Source of the DNA: Brevibacterium rongguiense
GTDB taxonomy: Bacteria > Actinomycetota > Actinomycetes > Actinomycetales > Brevibacteriaceae
DNA: 64,000 nucleotides
Direction: 5' to 3'
Assembly (NCBI RefSeq): GCF_009857845.1
Contig: NZ_WWEQ01000001.1
Span: 42,916-106,915, forward strand
How positions within the stretch are numbered: position 1 is the stretch's first letter; every line of letters begins with the position of its first letter. A program made the position numbers and the translations under genes. The notes beneath the pieces were generated by a model. That model was given only the letters and a program-made list of their open reading frames with translations, was not told the DNA's origin and made no database searches. Positions 21,594 through 38,362 of the stretch are shown one piece after another.

Positions 21594-22553
21594 ATGGCGA
21601 CTGAGAATCCCGATTCCCCCGGCACCGCCGCAGCGCGCGAGCCGGATACTCCGGCCGGCGGCAGCGCGGCAGAGCCCGAGCGCGCCGGGCAGGGCGACTC
21701 CGCGACCGAGCGCTCCCAGCAGGACGGTGCCGTGCCCGAGCCCACCGAGCGGGGCGATGCCGAACCCGAGCGCGCCGAGCGAGGCGATGCTGAACCCGAG
21801 CGCGCCGTAGGGGGCGACCCTGCGCCCGCCGGTGACGCGGCGGCGCGGCGGGTGCGCGCCTCGGACGCGGACCGCGACGCGGTGCTCGCCGTGCTGGGAC
21901 AGGCCCACGCGCACGGCCGGCTGGACGCCGGGGAGTTCGACGAGCGCCAGTCCGCGGTGCTGGGGGCGAGGTTCGTCCACGAGCTCATCGCCCCCATCGA
22001 CGACGTGCCCGAGGGCGATGGCCTCGCCGCGGACATGCGCGCCACCGTGGGGCTCCCCGCGGCTCAGGGCCCTGCGGTTCCGGGCACTGCGATTCAGGGC
22101 GCTGCAGCTCAGGGCACCGCGCCCCGCGGCGCAGCGACGGGCGCACCGGCGGTGCAGGGGCCCGGTACCGTGCAGGGCCGCGCGGGCGCGGGAGCGCACT
22201 CCACCTCGGTCGCCGTGCTGTCGGGCTCCACCACCCACGTGCCGGAGGGCGAGACCAGCCGGCGCGCCTATGCGGTCATGGCCGGAGACGACATCTACCT
22301 GGCCGAAGCCATGGGCCCCGGTGTCGAGTACGTCCTCGACTGCTACGCCCTCATGGCCGGCCACGACATCTACGTGCCCCCGGGCGTGCGGATCATCGAC
22401 CGGACGGTCAACATCCTGGCCGGCAGCGACGTCCACCCGGAGGCCAAGGGCGATGGCTCCAACGGCACGCTCGTGCTCAAGGGCGTGAGCATCATGGCGG
22501 GCCACGACATCCGCCTCGACGAGGCCGCCGCACTGCCGCCGGCCCGGTCCTAG
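21594..22553 (+). CDS. DUF1707 protein with LiaF-like C-terminal domain
   Basis: 319 residues. Residues 1-80 are a charged repeat region (variants of EPERAERGDA). The DUF1707 helical domain follows, VRASDADRDAVLAVLGQAH with LDAGEFDERQSAVL. An Ala/Gly/Gln linker leads to a beta-rich C-terminal domain with AVMAGDDIYL, ALMAGHDIYVPPGV and SIMAGHDIRL repeats like those in LiaF/VraT-type envelope-stress proteins. There is no membrane segment. A TAGGAT hexamer ends six bases before the ATG, so the mRNA is probably leaderless. It diverges from the glycosylation cluster. The function is unknown, with cell-envelope response suspected. Confidence 0.78.
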   Translation: MATENPDSPGTAAAREPDTPAGGSAAEPERAGQGDSATERSQQDGAVPEPTERGDAEPERAERGDAEPERAVGGDPAPAGDAAARRVRASDADRDAVLAVLGQAHAHGRLDAGEFDERQSAVLGARFVHELIAPIDDVPEGDGLAADMRATVGLPAAQGPAVPGTAIQGAAAQGTAPRGAATGAPAVQGPGTVQGRAGAGAHSTSVAVLSGSTTHVPEGETSRRAYAVMAGDDIYLAEAMGPGVEYVLDCYALMAGHDIYVPPGVRIIDRTVNILAGSDVHPEAKGDGSNGTLVLKGVSIMAGHDIRLDEAAALPPARS

Positions 22554-22697
22554 GCCCTCCCCCGGCGCTCAGCCCGACCCGGCCGCATGGGGCCCGCGGC
22601 CCGCGCTCAGCACGTATGCTCGCAGGAGGCACCCGCCGTGGCCCAACCGCCCGCGCATCGCACCTGGGACCCCGTGGACTCAACGCAAAGGACGCAC

Positions 22698-23723
22698 ATG
22701 AACATCGGCATCCTCACCTCCGGCGGCGACTGCCCGGGCCTCAACGCGGTGATCCGCGGGGCCGTGCGCAAGGGCGTGCGCTCGGAGCACATGACGTTCA
22801 GCGGCATCCGCGACGGGTGGCGCGGGCTGCTCGAGGACGACATCGCCCCGCTGACCACCCACGACGTGCGCGGCATCTCCGGGCGCGGCGGCACAATCCT
22901 CGGCACCTCGCGCACCCACCCGTACTCGCAGGGCGGGCCCGAGCAGATGAAGCGCGTCATCGCCGCGCGCGGGATCGACGCGATCATCGCGATCGGCGGC
23001 GAGGGGACGCTCGCCGGCGCGGCGCGCCTGGTCCGCGACGACGGCCTGCCGGTGGTGGGCGTGCCCAAGACCATCGACAACGACCTGGACAACACGGACT
23101 ACACGTTCGGCTTCGACACGGCCGCGGAGATCGCCACCGAGGCCATCGACCGGCTGCGCACCACCGCCGAATCGCACCACCGCTGCATGGTCGTCGAGGT
23201 CATGGGCCGCAACGTGGGCTGGATCGCGCTGCACTCGGGCATGGCCGGGGGCGCCCACGCGATCCTCATCCCCGAGTTCCCCGTGGACTACGAGCAGATC
23301 TACGCGTGGGTGCGCTCCGCCCACGACCGCGGCCGCGCCCCGCTCGTCGTCGTCTCCGAGGGCTTCATGCCCGCGGGCGCCGACGAGCAGGTCGCCGACA
23401 AGGGCCGCGACCGCGACGGGCGGATCCGCCTGGGCGGCATCGGCAACCACCTGGCGCCCATGATCGAGGACGCCACCGGCATCGAGACGCGCTCGACGCT
23501 GCTGGGCCACCTGCAGCGCGGCGGCCAGCCCACCGCCTACGACCGCGTGCTGGCCACCCGCCTGGGCATGGCCGCGGTGGACCTCGCCGCCAACGGGAGC
23601 TGGGGCCAGATGGCCAGCCTGAGCGGCACGGACATCGTCTCCGTCTCCATGGAGTCCGCGGTGGACAAGCTCAAGCTCGTCCCTCAGCAGCGCTGGGATG
23701 AGGTGCAGGTGCTGCTCGGATAG
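22698..23723 (+). CDS. pfkA: 6-phosphofructokinase, group III
   Basis: 341-residue cytoplasmic glycolytic enzyme making fructose 1,6-bisphosphate. It opens MNIGILTSGGDCPGLNAVIRG. The phosphoryl-donor motif is GGEGT (Gly at 103) together with PKTIDND (Lys124, catalytic Asp127). The Gly/Lys combination is the one found in ATP-using actinobacterial PFKs, whereas PPi enzymes have Asp at the first position. Substrate-site residues VVEVMGRNVGWIA and HLQRGGQPTAYDR are intact. The open frame extends upstream, but ATG 22698 gives the family start. It converges on rpoC. Confidence 0.94.
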   Translation: MNIGILTSGGDCPGLNAVIRGAVRKGVRSEHMTFSGIRDGWRGLLEDDIAPLTTHDVRGISGRGGTILGTSRTHPYSQGGPEQMKRVIAARGIDAIIAIGGEGTLAGAARLVRDDGLPVVGVPKTIDNDLDNTDYTFGFDTAAEIATEAIDRLRTTAESHHRCMVVEVMGRNVGWIALHSGMAGGAHAILIPEFPVDYEQIYAWVRSAHDRGRAPLVVVSEGFMPAGADEQVADKGRDRDGRIRLGGIGNHLAPMIEDATGIETRSTLLGHLQRGGQPTAYDRVLATRLGMAAVDLAANGSWGQMASLSGTDIVSVSMESAVDKLKLVPQQRWDEVQVLLG

Positions 23724-23801
23724 GCCGTTTCGGCGCAGGCACACCGGGTGCGCCCGCGCACCGGGCACAACCGTGCGCCGCGCGCCCCACCGGACAGGCG
23801 A

Positions 23802-23839
23802 GAGGGCCCCGCCTCCACGTGAGTGGAGGCGGGGCCCTC
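23802..23839. terminator. bidirectional terminator between pfkA and rpoC
   Basis: Perfect 16-bp stem (23802-23817 / 23824-23839) and 6-base loop midway between the convergent stops at 23723 and 23879. Confidence 0.85.
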
Positions 23840-23878
23840 GGGCTGCCGGGGCCGGCGCGGCGGCCGGCCCCGGGCGGA

Positions 23879-27757
<3,879 letters not shown>

Positions 27758-27836
27758 GTAGAACCTCTTTCTCATTGACGGCCTCGGGGCCGTCGTAAAT
27801 CTCAGGTGAGTTCGGGTTTGCTGGTGTCAGCGGGTC

Positions 27837-31322
<3,486 letters not shown>

Positions 31323-31405
31323 TGGGATCCTTCCACGTGGTTGTCTCTCCTGCGCTGCCGCGCTCACCCCGGGAGCATTGCCGGCGTGGGCTCAATCGAG
31401 TGCGC

Positions 31406-31429
31406 GAGCCCGCCCTGGTGTGCGGGCTC
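31406..31429 (-). other. rpoB leader hairpin
   Basis: Perfect 8-bp stem GAGCCCGC/GCGGGCTC with an 8-base loop in the roughly 180-base rpoB leader. No T tract follows. It may be structural or attenuating. Confidence 0.4.
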
Positions 31430-31507
31430 CGATCGTCTCCGGAGGTGAAGTCCTTGCTGGCCCACCGCTATTTGAAGGCACCACAAGCTACAGCAACGCA
31501 AGGATCT

Positions 31508-31536
31508 ACATTAGACCCGAATGCCCCCGCGCGCAA
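31508..31536 (-). promoter_or_regulatory. promoter of rpoBC
   Basis: TTGCGC (31536-31531), exactly 17 bases, TAATGT (31513-31508). It stands about 190 bases upstream of rpoB in the only intergenic space before it, which explains why rpoBC can be expressed although separated from rplJL. Confidence 0.7.
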
Positions 31537-31588
31537 GTCCGGCTGTGATATGGTGCCCCGCTTGCGGTGGTGAGGCTGTCGTCGGCGC

Positions 31589-32821
31589 TCAGGAGCGCTC
31601 CCAGAGGCCGGTGAACGCGACCGGTTCGAAGCCCACCGCGTTGTTGATGGCGAGCATCGCGTCGTTCTCGCACGCGTTGTACGTCTGCACCCATGCGACA
31701 TCGGGGCGCCGCTCCCGCAGGTGCGCCGCATTCAGGCGCTTGACGGTGCCCGCCAGCCCCCGGCCGCGGTGGGCGCGCGCCGTCACCGTCTCCTCCTGCT
31801 GGGCCACCGGCCGCGGGCCGGCGGCGAACGCGGTGGCCGCGGTGCAGCGCCCTGCGGTGTCGAACAGCGCCGTCCAGTAGCGCTCGCCGCCCTGGGCCCG
31901 CACGACGTCGAGGTCGTTGCGCAGCCGGTCGGCGCTAACGGCCTCGTGCTCGAAGGACCCATCGCCGGCCGGGACGTCCGCGCTGAACGTCGTGAGCAGC
32001 TCGAGCAGTGCCGCCATGTCCCCATCCCCCGGCAGGCCGGCCCAGCTGCGCGCGGTGAGGCCGGCCGGGGCCTCGGGAGCGGAGACGGCCGCGAGGGCCA
32101 GCAGTGAGCGGCGCTCGACCTGGATGAGCCGGTACCCGAGGGCGAGCATCCTCGCGGTCGTCGCATCGGCCCCCAGCGCGCCGGCGCCCGAGCCGGGCCG
32201 GACCGCCCGCGCGGCCGGGTCCCGCGGCCCGGCCGGACCGGCAGCACGGCCACCGGGTTCCGACGGCCCGCTGCCGCGCAGCCCCGGGCTCCACCACACC
32301 GGCCCGGTGCGGTGGACCGCGGGCAGGGCGAGCTCGCTGAACGCGCTCGCGGGCACCGCACCGGATTCGGTGAAGCGCAGGTCCTTCGTCCGGCCGGCGC
32401 GCTCGCGCGCCGCGGTGAGGAACGCCTCGAGCGCGCCGACGGCCGCCGCGGCCCGCTGCGGCGCGGCGCGCGGATCGACGATCACCTCCGAGTCCATGAA
32501 GTCGAGGTTCTCCAGCTGCGAGAACAGCGCGAGGCCGGCGGCGATGGGACGCCCGCCGGGGCCGACGATGACCGCCCCCGTGCGCGTGTAGCTCGTGTCC
32601 GTCAGCCACCTCGCCAGTCGCTCCGCCCCGGTGGCCACCGCGGCGGGCAGGCCGCTCAGGCGCTCCTCCTGCGCCCGGTCGAGTCCGGCGATGCCGTCCA
32701 GGAGCGCGGCGAGTCGCGCGCGGCCGGCCGGGCGGCGCGGGTCGCCGCAGTCCGCGGTTCGCAAAAGGCGCATCCCCGGCGGCAGCGTCACGGGCTGTGC
32801 TGCCGCGTCCGCTCTCGTCAT
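31589..32821 (-). CDS. GNAT-like N-acetyltransferase family protein
   Basis: 410 residues. The C-terminal third shows the acetyl-CoA loop ARAHRGRGLAGTVKRLN and the late GNAT strand VQTYNACENDAMLAINNAVGFEP. The N-terminal half (AVIVGPGGRPIAAGLALFSQL and following) looks like a second, degenerate GNAT domain. A Pro/Ala/Gly-rich insert lies in the middle. The substrate cannot be predicted. TACCAT ends seven bases before ATG 32821, so a leaderless start is likely and the longer open frame upstream is not used. It is divergent from the giant membrane protein gene. Confidence 0.75.
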   Translation of the reverse strand: MTRADAAAQPVTLPPGMRLLRTADCGDPRRPAGRARLAALLDGIAGLDRAQEERLSGLPAAVATGAERLARWLTDTSYTRTGAVIVGPGGRPIAAGLALFSQLENLDFMDSEVIVDPRAAPQRAAAAVGALEAFLTAARERAGRTKDLRFTESGAVPASAFSELALPAVHRTGPVWWSPGLRGSGPSEPGGRAAGPAGPRDPAARAVRPGSGAGALGADATTARMLALGYRLIQVERRSLLALAAVSAPEAPAGLTARSWAGLPGDGDMAALLELLTTFSADVPAGDGSFEHEAVSADRLRNDLDVVRAQGGERYWTALFDTAGRCTAATAFAAGPRPVAQQEETVTARAHRGRGLAGTVKRLNAAHLRERRPDVAWVQTYNACENDAMLAINNAVGFEPVAFTGLWERS

Positions 32822-33076
32822 GTGCGCGATGGTACCGGCGGGCGCGGGTTTGATGCGAGGGCACGGGGGCGACGCGAGGGCCGCGGGCGGCACCCGGCCA
32901 GCAGCGGGCCCGATGCGAGGTGCGAGCCGGCTGGGCTCCGCGCCCCTGGACGCTGCCCCGCGTGTCCGCGCACGGTGAGGGCGCGGCGCCGCGTCCCTCG
33001 TAGCGGTTTGGGAACAACGGGCGGCGGCCCTGTGGATTCTCGCCGGCGAACCGGTGCGCGCTGATAGCTTGCCAGC

Positions 33077-36000
33077 ATGGACGGGTCGTATTTCTGGTTG
33101 CACTTCGCCGCCTCCGCCGCGGCCTTCGCGCTGATCGGCGTCTCCTGCCTGGGGCTGATCCCCACGGGCGGCACGGGTTCGCGGCGCCCCGGCGGGCGCG
33201 TCGCCGAGCGTGCCGCCGGGCGCGCTGCGGGGCCCGGGAGCCGCGGGAGCCGACGAGCCGCCGCCCCCGGGCCCCCACGCCCCGCAGCCGTGAACCCCAC
33301 GGCACCGAACCCCGCGGCCCAGGGTCCACGGCCTCAGGGCCCCCGCCCTCGCGGGCCCCAAGCGGGAGGACCACGGCCGAGCGCATCCCGCGCCTGGGGC
33401 CCCGGCCCCGGGCAGCAGCCCATCGCCAGCCAGCCGTACCCGGGCGGGCCCGTGCCCTCGGACCGTGCCCTCGGCACTCCGCGCTCCGCGGCCGCTCCCG
33501 CCGGTTACGCGCCCGCGGCCTACGCGCCCGCGGGACAGCGGCCGGCTGCCCGCCCCGCCGCCGACCGCAGCGCCCTCTACCCGAACATCCTCCTGGGCGT
33601 CGCCTGCCTCTTCGTGCTCGCCGCCGCGATCGTGTTCGCGAGCATCGCCCGCTCACCGGGCATCCGTGCGGTCTGCATCTGGGCGGTTGCCCTCGTCGTC
33701 TACGGCACCGGCCTGCTCATCTACACGCTCACCCGGCGCCTGCGGCCCGTCGGCAGCGCGCTCACCGGGCTCGGCCTCGCCCTCGTGCCGATCGCGGGCT
33801 CCCTGCTGGGCGGCCTGTCGCTGACCTCCCCCAGCCTCGCCTGGTTCGTCTCCTCGCTGGTGGGCTTCGCGTGCTTCGTCCTCGCCGCATGGCTGCTGCG
33901 CTCGGCGACGATCACCTGGTTCGCCGGGCTGTTCTGCCTCTCCCTGTTCATGTCCGCCGCCAGCCTCACCGCCGCGCCGGTGGTCTGGTACTTCGCCGTG
34001 CTCATCCTCGCCACCTCGCTCCTCGCGCTGGCAGCGCGGGTGCTCCGCGGCCGGGCGAGCGCCCTGACGACCGAGCCCCTCGTGCTCATCGGCGAGGTCG
34101 TCGCGCCGGCAGCCGTGCTCGCCGCGACGGCGATCATGCCGTTCCCCTCCGCGGGGGCCTGGGCTGGGCTTTTCGGCGCGCTCGCCGTGCACTACGCCGT
34201 CGCGGCGCTCCTCTTCCCCGCCATGTGGCGGATCGCCGCCGCCCAGGCCGCTGCCATCGCCGCCCTCGTCGCCCTCGTCGTGGCGTGCTCCGGGGCGCTG
34301 TGGTTTCACGGTCACGAGGGCTTCGCGGGGCGCACCGGCGCCGGCGCCGTCACCGCGCTGATCGCCGCCGTCGCCGTGGGCGCCGAGGCGGTGCTCGTCC
34401 GCCGCCGCAACCGGCTGTTCTCCCTCCTGTGCCTGGGCACGGGCGGAGTGCTGCTGATCGCCGCGCACTTCGCGGCCGAGGGGATGCTGCGCGCCGATGT
34501 CCCGGCGCTGGCCATCGCGCTCGCCCTCGCCTGCGCGAGCGCGGCCGCATGCGCGCTCCTCATCGCCCTCGCCTTCGACCTCCCGCCCGCACAGGGTGTG
34601 GCCGCGGCCTGCGCGCTGGGCGCCGTGGCATGGGTCGGCAGGCTCCTGCCGCTGTCCCCGTCACTGCCGGGCGGCGGGGCCCGCTGGGTGCTCGTCGCCG
34701 CAGCGGGCTTCACGATCGTGCTGGCCGGGGTCATCGCCGTGCAGACCTTCGCCGCCTCGCGCGCCGGGCGCCGCCTGCCGCGCACGCGGCGGGCCATCCC
34801 CTGGATGAGCGGCGGTGCGCCGTTCGTCCTCCTCCTGCCCGCGGCGATCGCCCCGGATGCCGGCATGCCGTTGGTGGCCGCCGCCATCGCCCTCGCGCTC
34901 CTGCTCGCGCTTGCGGGGTGCGCGTGCGCCGCGAAGTCCGGTCTGCTCCTCACCGGGGCGATGCCGCTCAGCTTCGCGCTCGGGAGCGGCATTGCGCGCG
35001 CGCTCGGCCCCGCGTCCGAGGCGCCGGCCCGCACGGCGCTCATCACCGCGGTCGTTCTCACGCTCATAACGGCGGGACTCGTCCTGGCCGCCGCGCCCCT
35101 CGTGCGCAGGGGGCGAGCGCAGCGCGCGCTCTCGTGCGCCACAGCCGCCATGCTGTGCACGGCCGGTGCCCAGCCCATGCTGTTGTCCGGCCTTGCGATG
35201 TCCCTCATCTCCGCGCGCACGCAGCTGGCCCCCAGCGAGGCGGTGCTCGCCGGGGCGGGAATCGTAGCCGTCCTGGGGGCCGCGCGCTGGGTGCAGCGCC
35301 GCGTGCTCACCACCGCGCCGGCCACCGTGGCCATCCCCGGTGCCGTCAAGCGGCCCGCCGCTCCGCGGCAGCCGGGGGCGCCGGCCGCGCGACGGCCCGA
35401 ACCGGCGCCGCCGGCCGGATGGGGCCCGCGCCCACGGCTGGCCGGGGCCACCGGATACACGACGGCCTTCTCGCTGGGCATCGGCGCGTTGGCCGGTGCG
35501 GCGGTCGTGGTGTTCGGCTCCTCGGCCGCCGCCCTGCCGCTGGCCGTGGTGGCCTGCGGCGTGGTCGTCGCGATCAGCGCCGCGACGGCACTGGGTGAAC
35601 GGCTGGGCGGCCTCTTCGCCCTGGGGGGCCTGCCCCTGCTCATCATGTTCACGCTGCCGGCGCAGCTCATCACCGATGACGGGTCCGTGCAGCTGCTGGT
35701 GGGCGCCTGGGGTGCGTGGGCCGTCACCTACGGCGCCTACTGGCTGCTCGTGCGCCTGGGGCGCCCCAGTCTCACCCTCCTCATCATGGCGTTCTGCGCG
35801 GTGGGAATCGCGGTGCTCGCCACCCTCACGCTGAGCGCCTCGGTGCCCTGGCTGCACTCCCTGCCGCAGGCGGCCGCCGGGCTCACCGTCATGGCGCCGG
35901 CGCTCATGCTCGCGCTGCTCGGCGTGCGCATGCGCAGCCCCATGGCCCGGCGCGTGCTGCCGGAGGCGGCGAGCTACGTCATGGCCTTCGGCGCGATGCT

Positions 36001-37252
36001 CGTGGTCCACGGCATCGTCGACGTGCGCGCCGTCATCGGCTGGCACCTCGTCGTGGCCGTCGCCTGGTTCTGGGGACTGCGCGCCGAAGCGCGGGGCGAG
36101 CGCACCGGTGCGCTCGTCCGGCTGATCGTCCCGTTCGCCGCGCTCACCCTGCTGGGGCTCGTCGCCGCACTGGCCGGCGGCGGCTGGTACACGGTCGTCT
36201 TCCTCGCCGACCACGTGGCGCTGCTCGTCTACGGGGCGCTTCGCTCCCGGCCGTGGGCGCTGTGGTGGGGACTGGCGGCCTCCGTCGCGGCCATCGTCTG
36301 GTTCCTGCGCGACCTCGTGTGGCTGGCGCTCATCGTGCTGGCGCTCGTGCTCATCGGGGTGGTCGTCTGGCTGCTGCTGCGCGGACAGCGCAAGCCGCAG
36401 CCGCAGTCGCCCCCCGCCTTCGACCCCGGCCCCCAGAGCGATGGCACCGGCGGGGGAACCGGGGGACCTCACGGCGGGGCCGCGCACTGGGGCGCTCAGG
36501 CGCGCCGGGACGCCGCCGCGGCAACCGGGGGCGCGCGCCAGGATCCTCACACTCGTTGGGCCCCGCGGCCCGCAGGCGCCCCTGCGCCCGGGTTCCGGCC
36601 GCCAGCGCCGGCCCCGCGCGGACCGGGCGGTGCGGTGCCGGGCGGTGATCGTGGCCAGCAGCAGGGTCCGCCCGCGGGGATGGCGCCCTCAGGGGCCGGA
36701 GACCCGCGGGAGCCTCGGCGGCCGTCGGCGGGTCCGCCGGAGATCCCACCCGGCCCCCTCGCCGGGCCGGTGAGCGGCCGGCCCGGCGAGTGGGCGAACC
36801 CGCCGCAGCATCCGCAGACCGCCGGTCACCACGGCGCCACGCCGCCCACGCCGCCCCCGGCGCCCCCGCAGGCCGGGGATCCCAGACTGGCGGGCGGGCG
36901 AGCGCCGGCACCCTACCGGACCGACCACCGTGAGCAGGCGGGGCCGGGTCCCCGCCCACAGGGGATGGATCCCCGCCGCGGCCTCGTGCACGACGATGGG
37001 CAGCCAAACCCCGGTGCGCGCCCGGCTCCGGCGGACCCGGGCGCGCAGGCCGCTCCCCCGCGCCCGGGCGCAGTGCGGCGCCCCGGCACACCCCGGGCCC
37101 CGGGCAGCGGCACACACGCTCCCGGGACCCAGGCACCGGGCGCGCATGATCCCGGTGCGCAGGGTGCCGGAGCGCAGGGTGCCGGAGCGCAGAGCCCCGG
37201 TGCACAGCCCCCCGGCACCCAGGGCGGTCCTGCCACGGAGGAATCGCGGTGA
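33077..37252 (+). CDS. giant polytopic membrane protein, SCO7613-like, unknown function
   Basis: 1391 residues. One N-terminal hydrophobic segment, a Pro/Gly/Arg-rich linker (about 35-165), then some 900 residues of closely packed membrane helices (I estimate around 30), a break at about 750-800 that is again Pro/Arg rich, and a C-terminal tail of about 270 residues that is Pro/Gly/Gln-rich with PGAQ/AGAQ repeats. No catalytic motif is visible. The layout resembles the uncharacterised SCO7613 family of actinobacteria. TAGCTT ends six bases before the ATG (leaderless). It overlaps the next gene by four bases, so the two are coupled. Confidence 0.75.
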   Translation: MDGSYFWLHFAASAAAFALIGVSCLGLIPTGGTGSRRPGGRVAERAAGRAAGPGSRGSRRAAAPGPPRPAAVNPTAPNPAAQGPRPQGPRPRGPQAGGPRPSASRAWGPGPGQQPIASQPYPGGPVPSDRALGTPRSAAAPAGYAPAAYAPAGQRPAARPAADRSALYPNILLGVACLFVLAAAIVFASIARSPGIRAVCIWAVALVVYGTGLLIYTLTRRLRPVGSALTGLGLALVPIAGSLLGGLSLTSPSLAWFVSSLVGFACFVLAAWLLRSATITWFAGLFCLSLFMSAASLTAAPVVWYFAVLILATSLLALAARVLRGRASALTTEPLVLIGEVVAPAAVLAATAIMPFPSAGAWAGLFGALAVHYAVAALLFPAMWRIAAAQAAAIAALVALVVACSGALWFHGHEGFAGRTGAGAVTALIAAVAVGAEAVLVRRRNRLFSLLCLGTGGVLLIAAHFAAEGMLRADVPALAIALALACASAAACALLIALAFDLPPAQGVAAACALGAVAWVGRLLPLSPSLPGGGARWVLVAAAGFTIVLAGVIAVQTFAASRAGRRLPRTRRAIPWMSGGAPFVLLLPAAIAPDAGMPLVAAAIALALLLALAGCACAAKSGLLLTGAMPLSFALGSGIARALGPASEAPARTALITAVVLTLITAGLVLAAAPLVRRGRAQRALSCATAAMLCTAGAQPMLLSGLAMSLISARTQLAPSEAVLAGAGIVAVLGAARWVQRRVLTTAPATVAIPGAVKRPAAPRQPGAPAARRPEPAPPAGWGPRPRLAGATGYTTAFSLGIGALAGAAVVVFGSSAAALPLAVVACGVVVAISAATALGERLGGLFALGGLPLLIMFTLPAQLITDDGSVQLLVGAWGAWAVTYGAYWLLVRLGRPSLTLLIMAFCAVGIAVLATLTLSASVPWLHSLPQAAAGLTVMAPALMLALLGVRMRSPMARRVLPEAASYVMAFGAMLVVHGIVDVRAVIGWHLVVAVAWFWGLRAEARGERTGALVRLIVPFAALTLLGLVAALAGGGWYTVVFLADHVALLVYGALRSRPWALWWGLAASVAAIVWFLRDLVWLALIVLALVLIGVVVWLLLRGQRKPQPQSPPAFDPGPQSDGTGGGTGGPHGGAAHWGAQARRDAAAATGGARQDPHTRWAPRPAGAPAPGFRPPAPAPRGPGGAVPGGDRGQQQGPPAGMAPSGAGDPREPRRPSAGPPEIPPGPLAGPVSGRPGEWANPPQHPQTAGHHGATPPTPPPAPPQAGDPRLAGGRAPAPYRTDHREQAGPGPRPQGMDPRRGLVHDDGQPNPGARPAPADPGAQAAPPRPGAVRRPGTPRAPGSGTHAPGTQAPGAHDPGAQGAGAQGAGAQSPGAQPPGTQGGPATEESR

Positions 37253-37995
37253 GCCGCGTCTACGCCTTCACCAGCGACCCGGCCGCCCTCAACAGCTACC
37301 TGGTCGTGGGTGCGGAGCGCGCCCTCGTCGTCGACACGGGAGCGGGACCGCGCCAGGCGGCCGGGATCCTTGCGGCCGTTCGCGCCGTGACCGAGCTGCC
37401 GCTGACGGTGGTGAACACCCACGACCACTGGGACCACTTCTTCGGCAACGCGACGTTCCGAGCGGCCGGGGTGGAGGACTTCCGCGCCGGCGTCGGCTTC
37501 GTGCGCGACCAGGCGGGCTCCGCGTGGTACCAGTACCACTCCGTGCCGCTCGAGGCCGAGCCCGACCTGCCGCCGGATCCGGGACAGCTCATCGTGGACG
37601 TCCGCCCCCTGGGGGCCGGTGAGGCGATCGAGCTGGGCGGGGCGAGCGTCGTCGCCCGCGAGCTGGCGGGCCACACCGACAGCGACCTCGTGCTCATCGT
37701 GGACGATGTCGCGCTCGTGGGCGACCTCGTGGAGGAGGGCGCCCCGCCCTCCGTGGGCGAGGACGCGACACCCGGGCGCTGGGCGCAGGCGCTGCGCGAC
37801 GTCCTGGCGCTGCCCGGCATCGCGGTGTTCTGCCCCGGCCACGGCCAGCCGGTCGACCGGGCCTTCGTCCAGGAGCAGGCCGCCAACCTCGCGGAGCTGG
37901 CCGCGGATCCGGCCGCCGAGGTGCGCGAGCTCGCCACCGCGCCCTTCGCCTGGGCGGAGGAGACGGGCACCGCCGGCCTGCGTCGCCTGCGCTGA
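37249..37995 (+). CDS. metallo-beta-lactamase-fold hydrolase
   Basis: 248 residues with the dinuclear metal motif HDHWDH (His58, His60, Asp62, His63), a later GHTDSD His, DDVALVGDLVEEG supplying the bridging acid region and CPGHGQPVD near the end. The closest type by feel is the glyoxalase-II/BLA-like MBL group, and the substrate is unknown. It starts at GTG 37249 inside the stop of the giant membrane protein gene (GTGA), so a shared role at the membrane is plausible. No signal peptide is seen, so it is cytoplasmic. Confidence 0.88.
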   Translation: MSRVYAFTSDPAALNSYLVVGAERALVVDTGAGPRQAAGILAAVRAVTELPLTVVNTHDHWDHFFGNATFRAAGVEDFRAGVGFVRDQAGSAWYQYHSVPLEAEPDLPPDPGQLIVDVRPLGAGEAIELGGASVVARELAGHTDSDLVLIVDDVALVGDLVEEGAPPSVGEDATPGRWAQALRDVLALPGIAVFCPGHGQPVDRAFVQEQAANLAELAADPAAEVRELATAPFAWAEETGTAGLRRLR

Positions 37996-38191
37996 GCCTG
38001 CGAGCCGGGCAGGCGCCCGTCGCGGGGGGCGATGCCGGACGCACGGCCCACAGAGGGGCCGCCGCGGCCCAGGCCGAGCTCGTCGCCGCTGGGCGCGGCC
38101 CTGGCGGCGCCGGGCCCCGGGCCCGCACCGCAGGCTCGGTTCTGGCAGCACACCCGTCCCCGGGAGCACGGCCGCCCCGTGACCGGACCCA

Positions 38192-38229
38192 TCGCACCTC
38201 GAGCTGGGGGTCGCACCTCGAGCTGGGGG
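38192..38229. repeat. 19-bp perfect tandem duplication
   Basis: tcgcacctcgagctggggg occurs twice head to tail (38192-38210 and 38211-38229) in the 37996-38362 gap. I see no gene in that gap, on either strand. Confidence 0.9.
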
Positions 38230-38362
38230 CAGCGGTGCCGAGACCGGGGATCCAGCCGCGCCGGCCGGAATGCGGCCCGCGGCCACAAGCGCCCCGCGCC
38301 GGTGAGCGGGCGCCTGCACTCGGGCGGCCGGCGCGAACGGTTCCGTTCCGGGTGATTCCGGG

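Noticed and set aside
34312..36550. Long minus-strand frames opposite the giant membrane protein
   Set aside because: Translations are low-complexity mirror images; the plus-strand frame has membrane helices and a good start.
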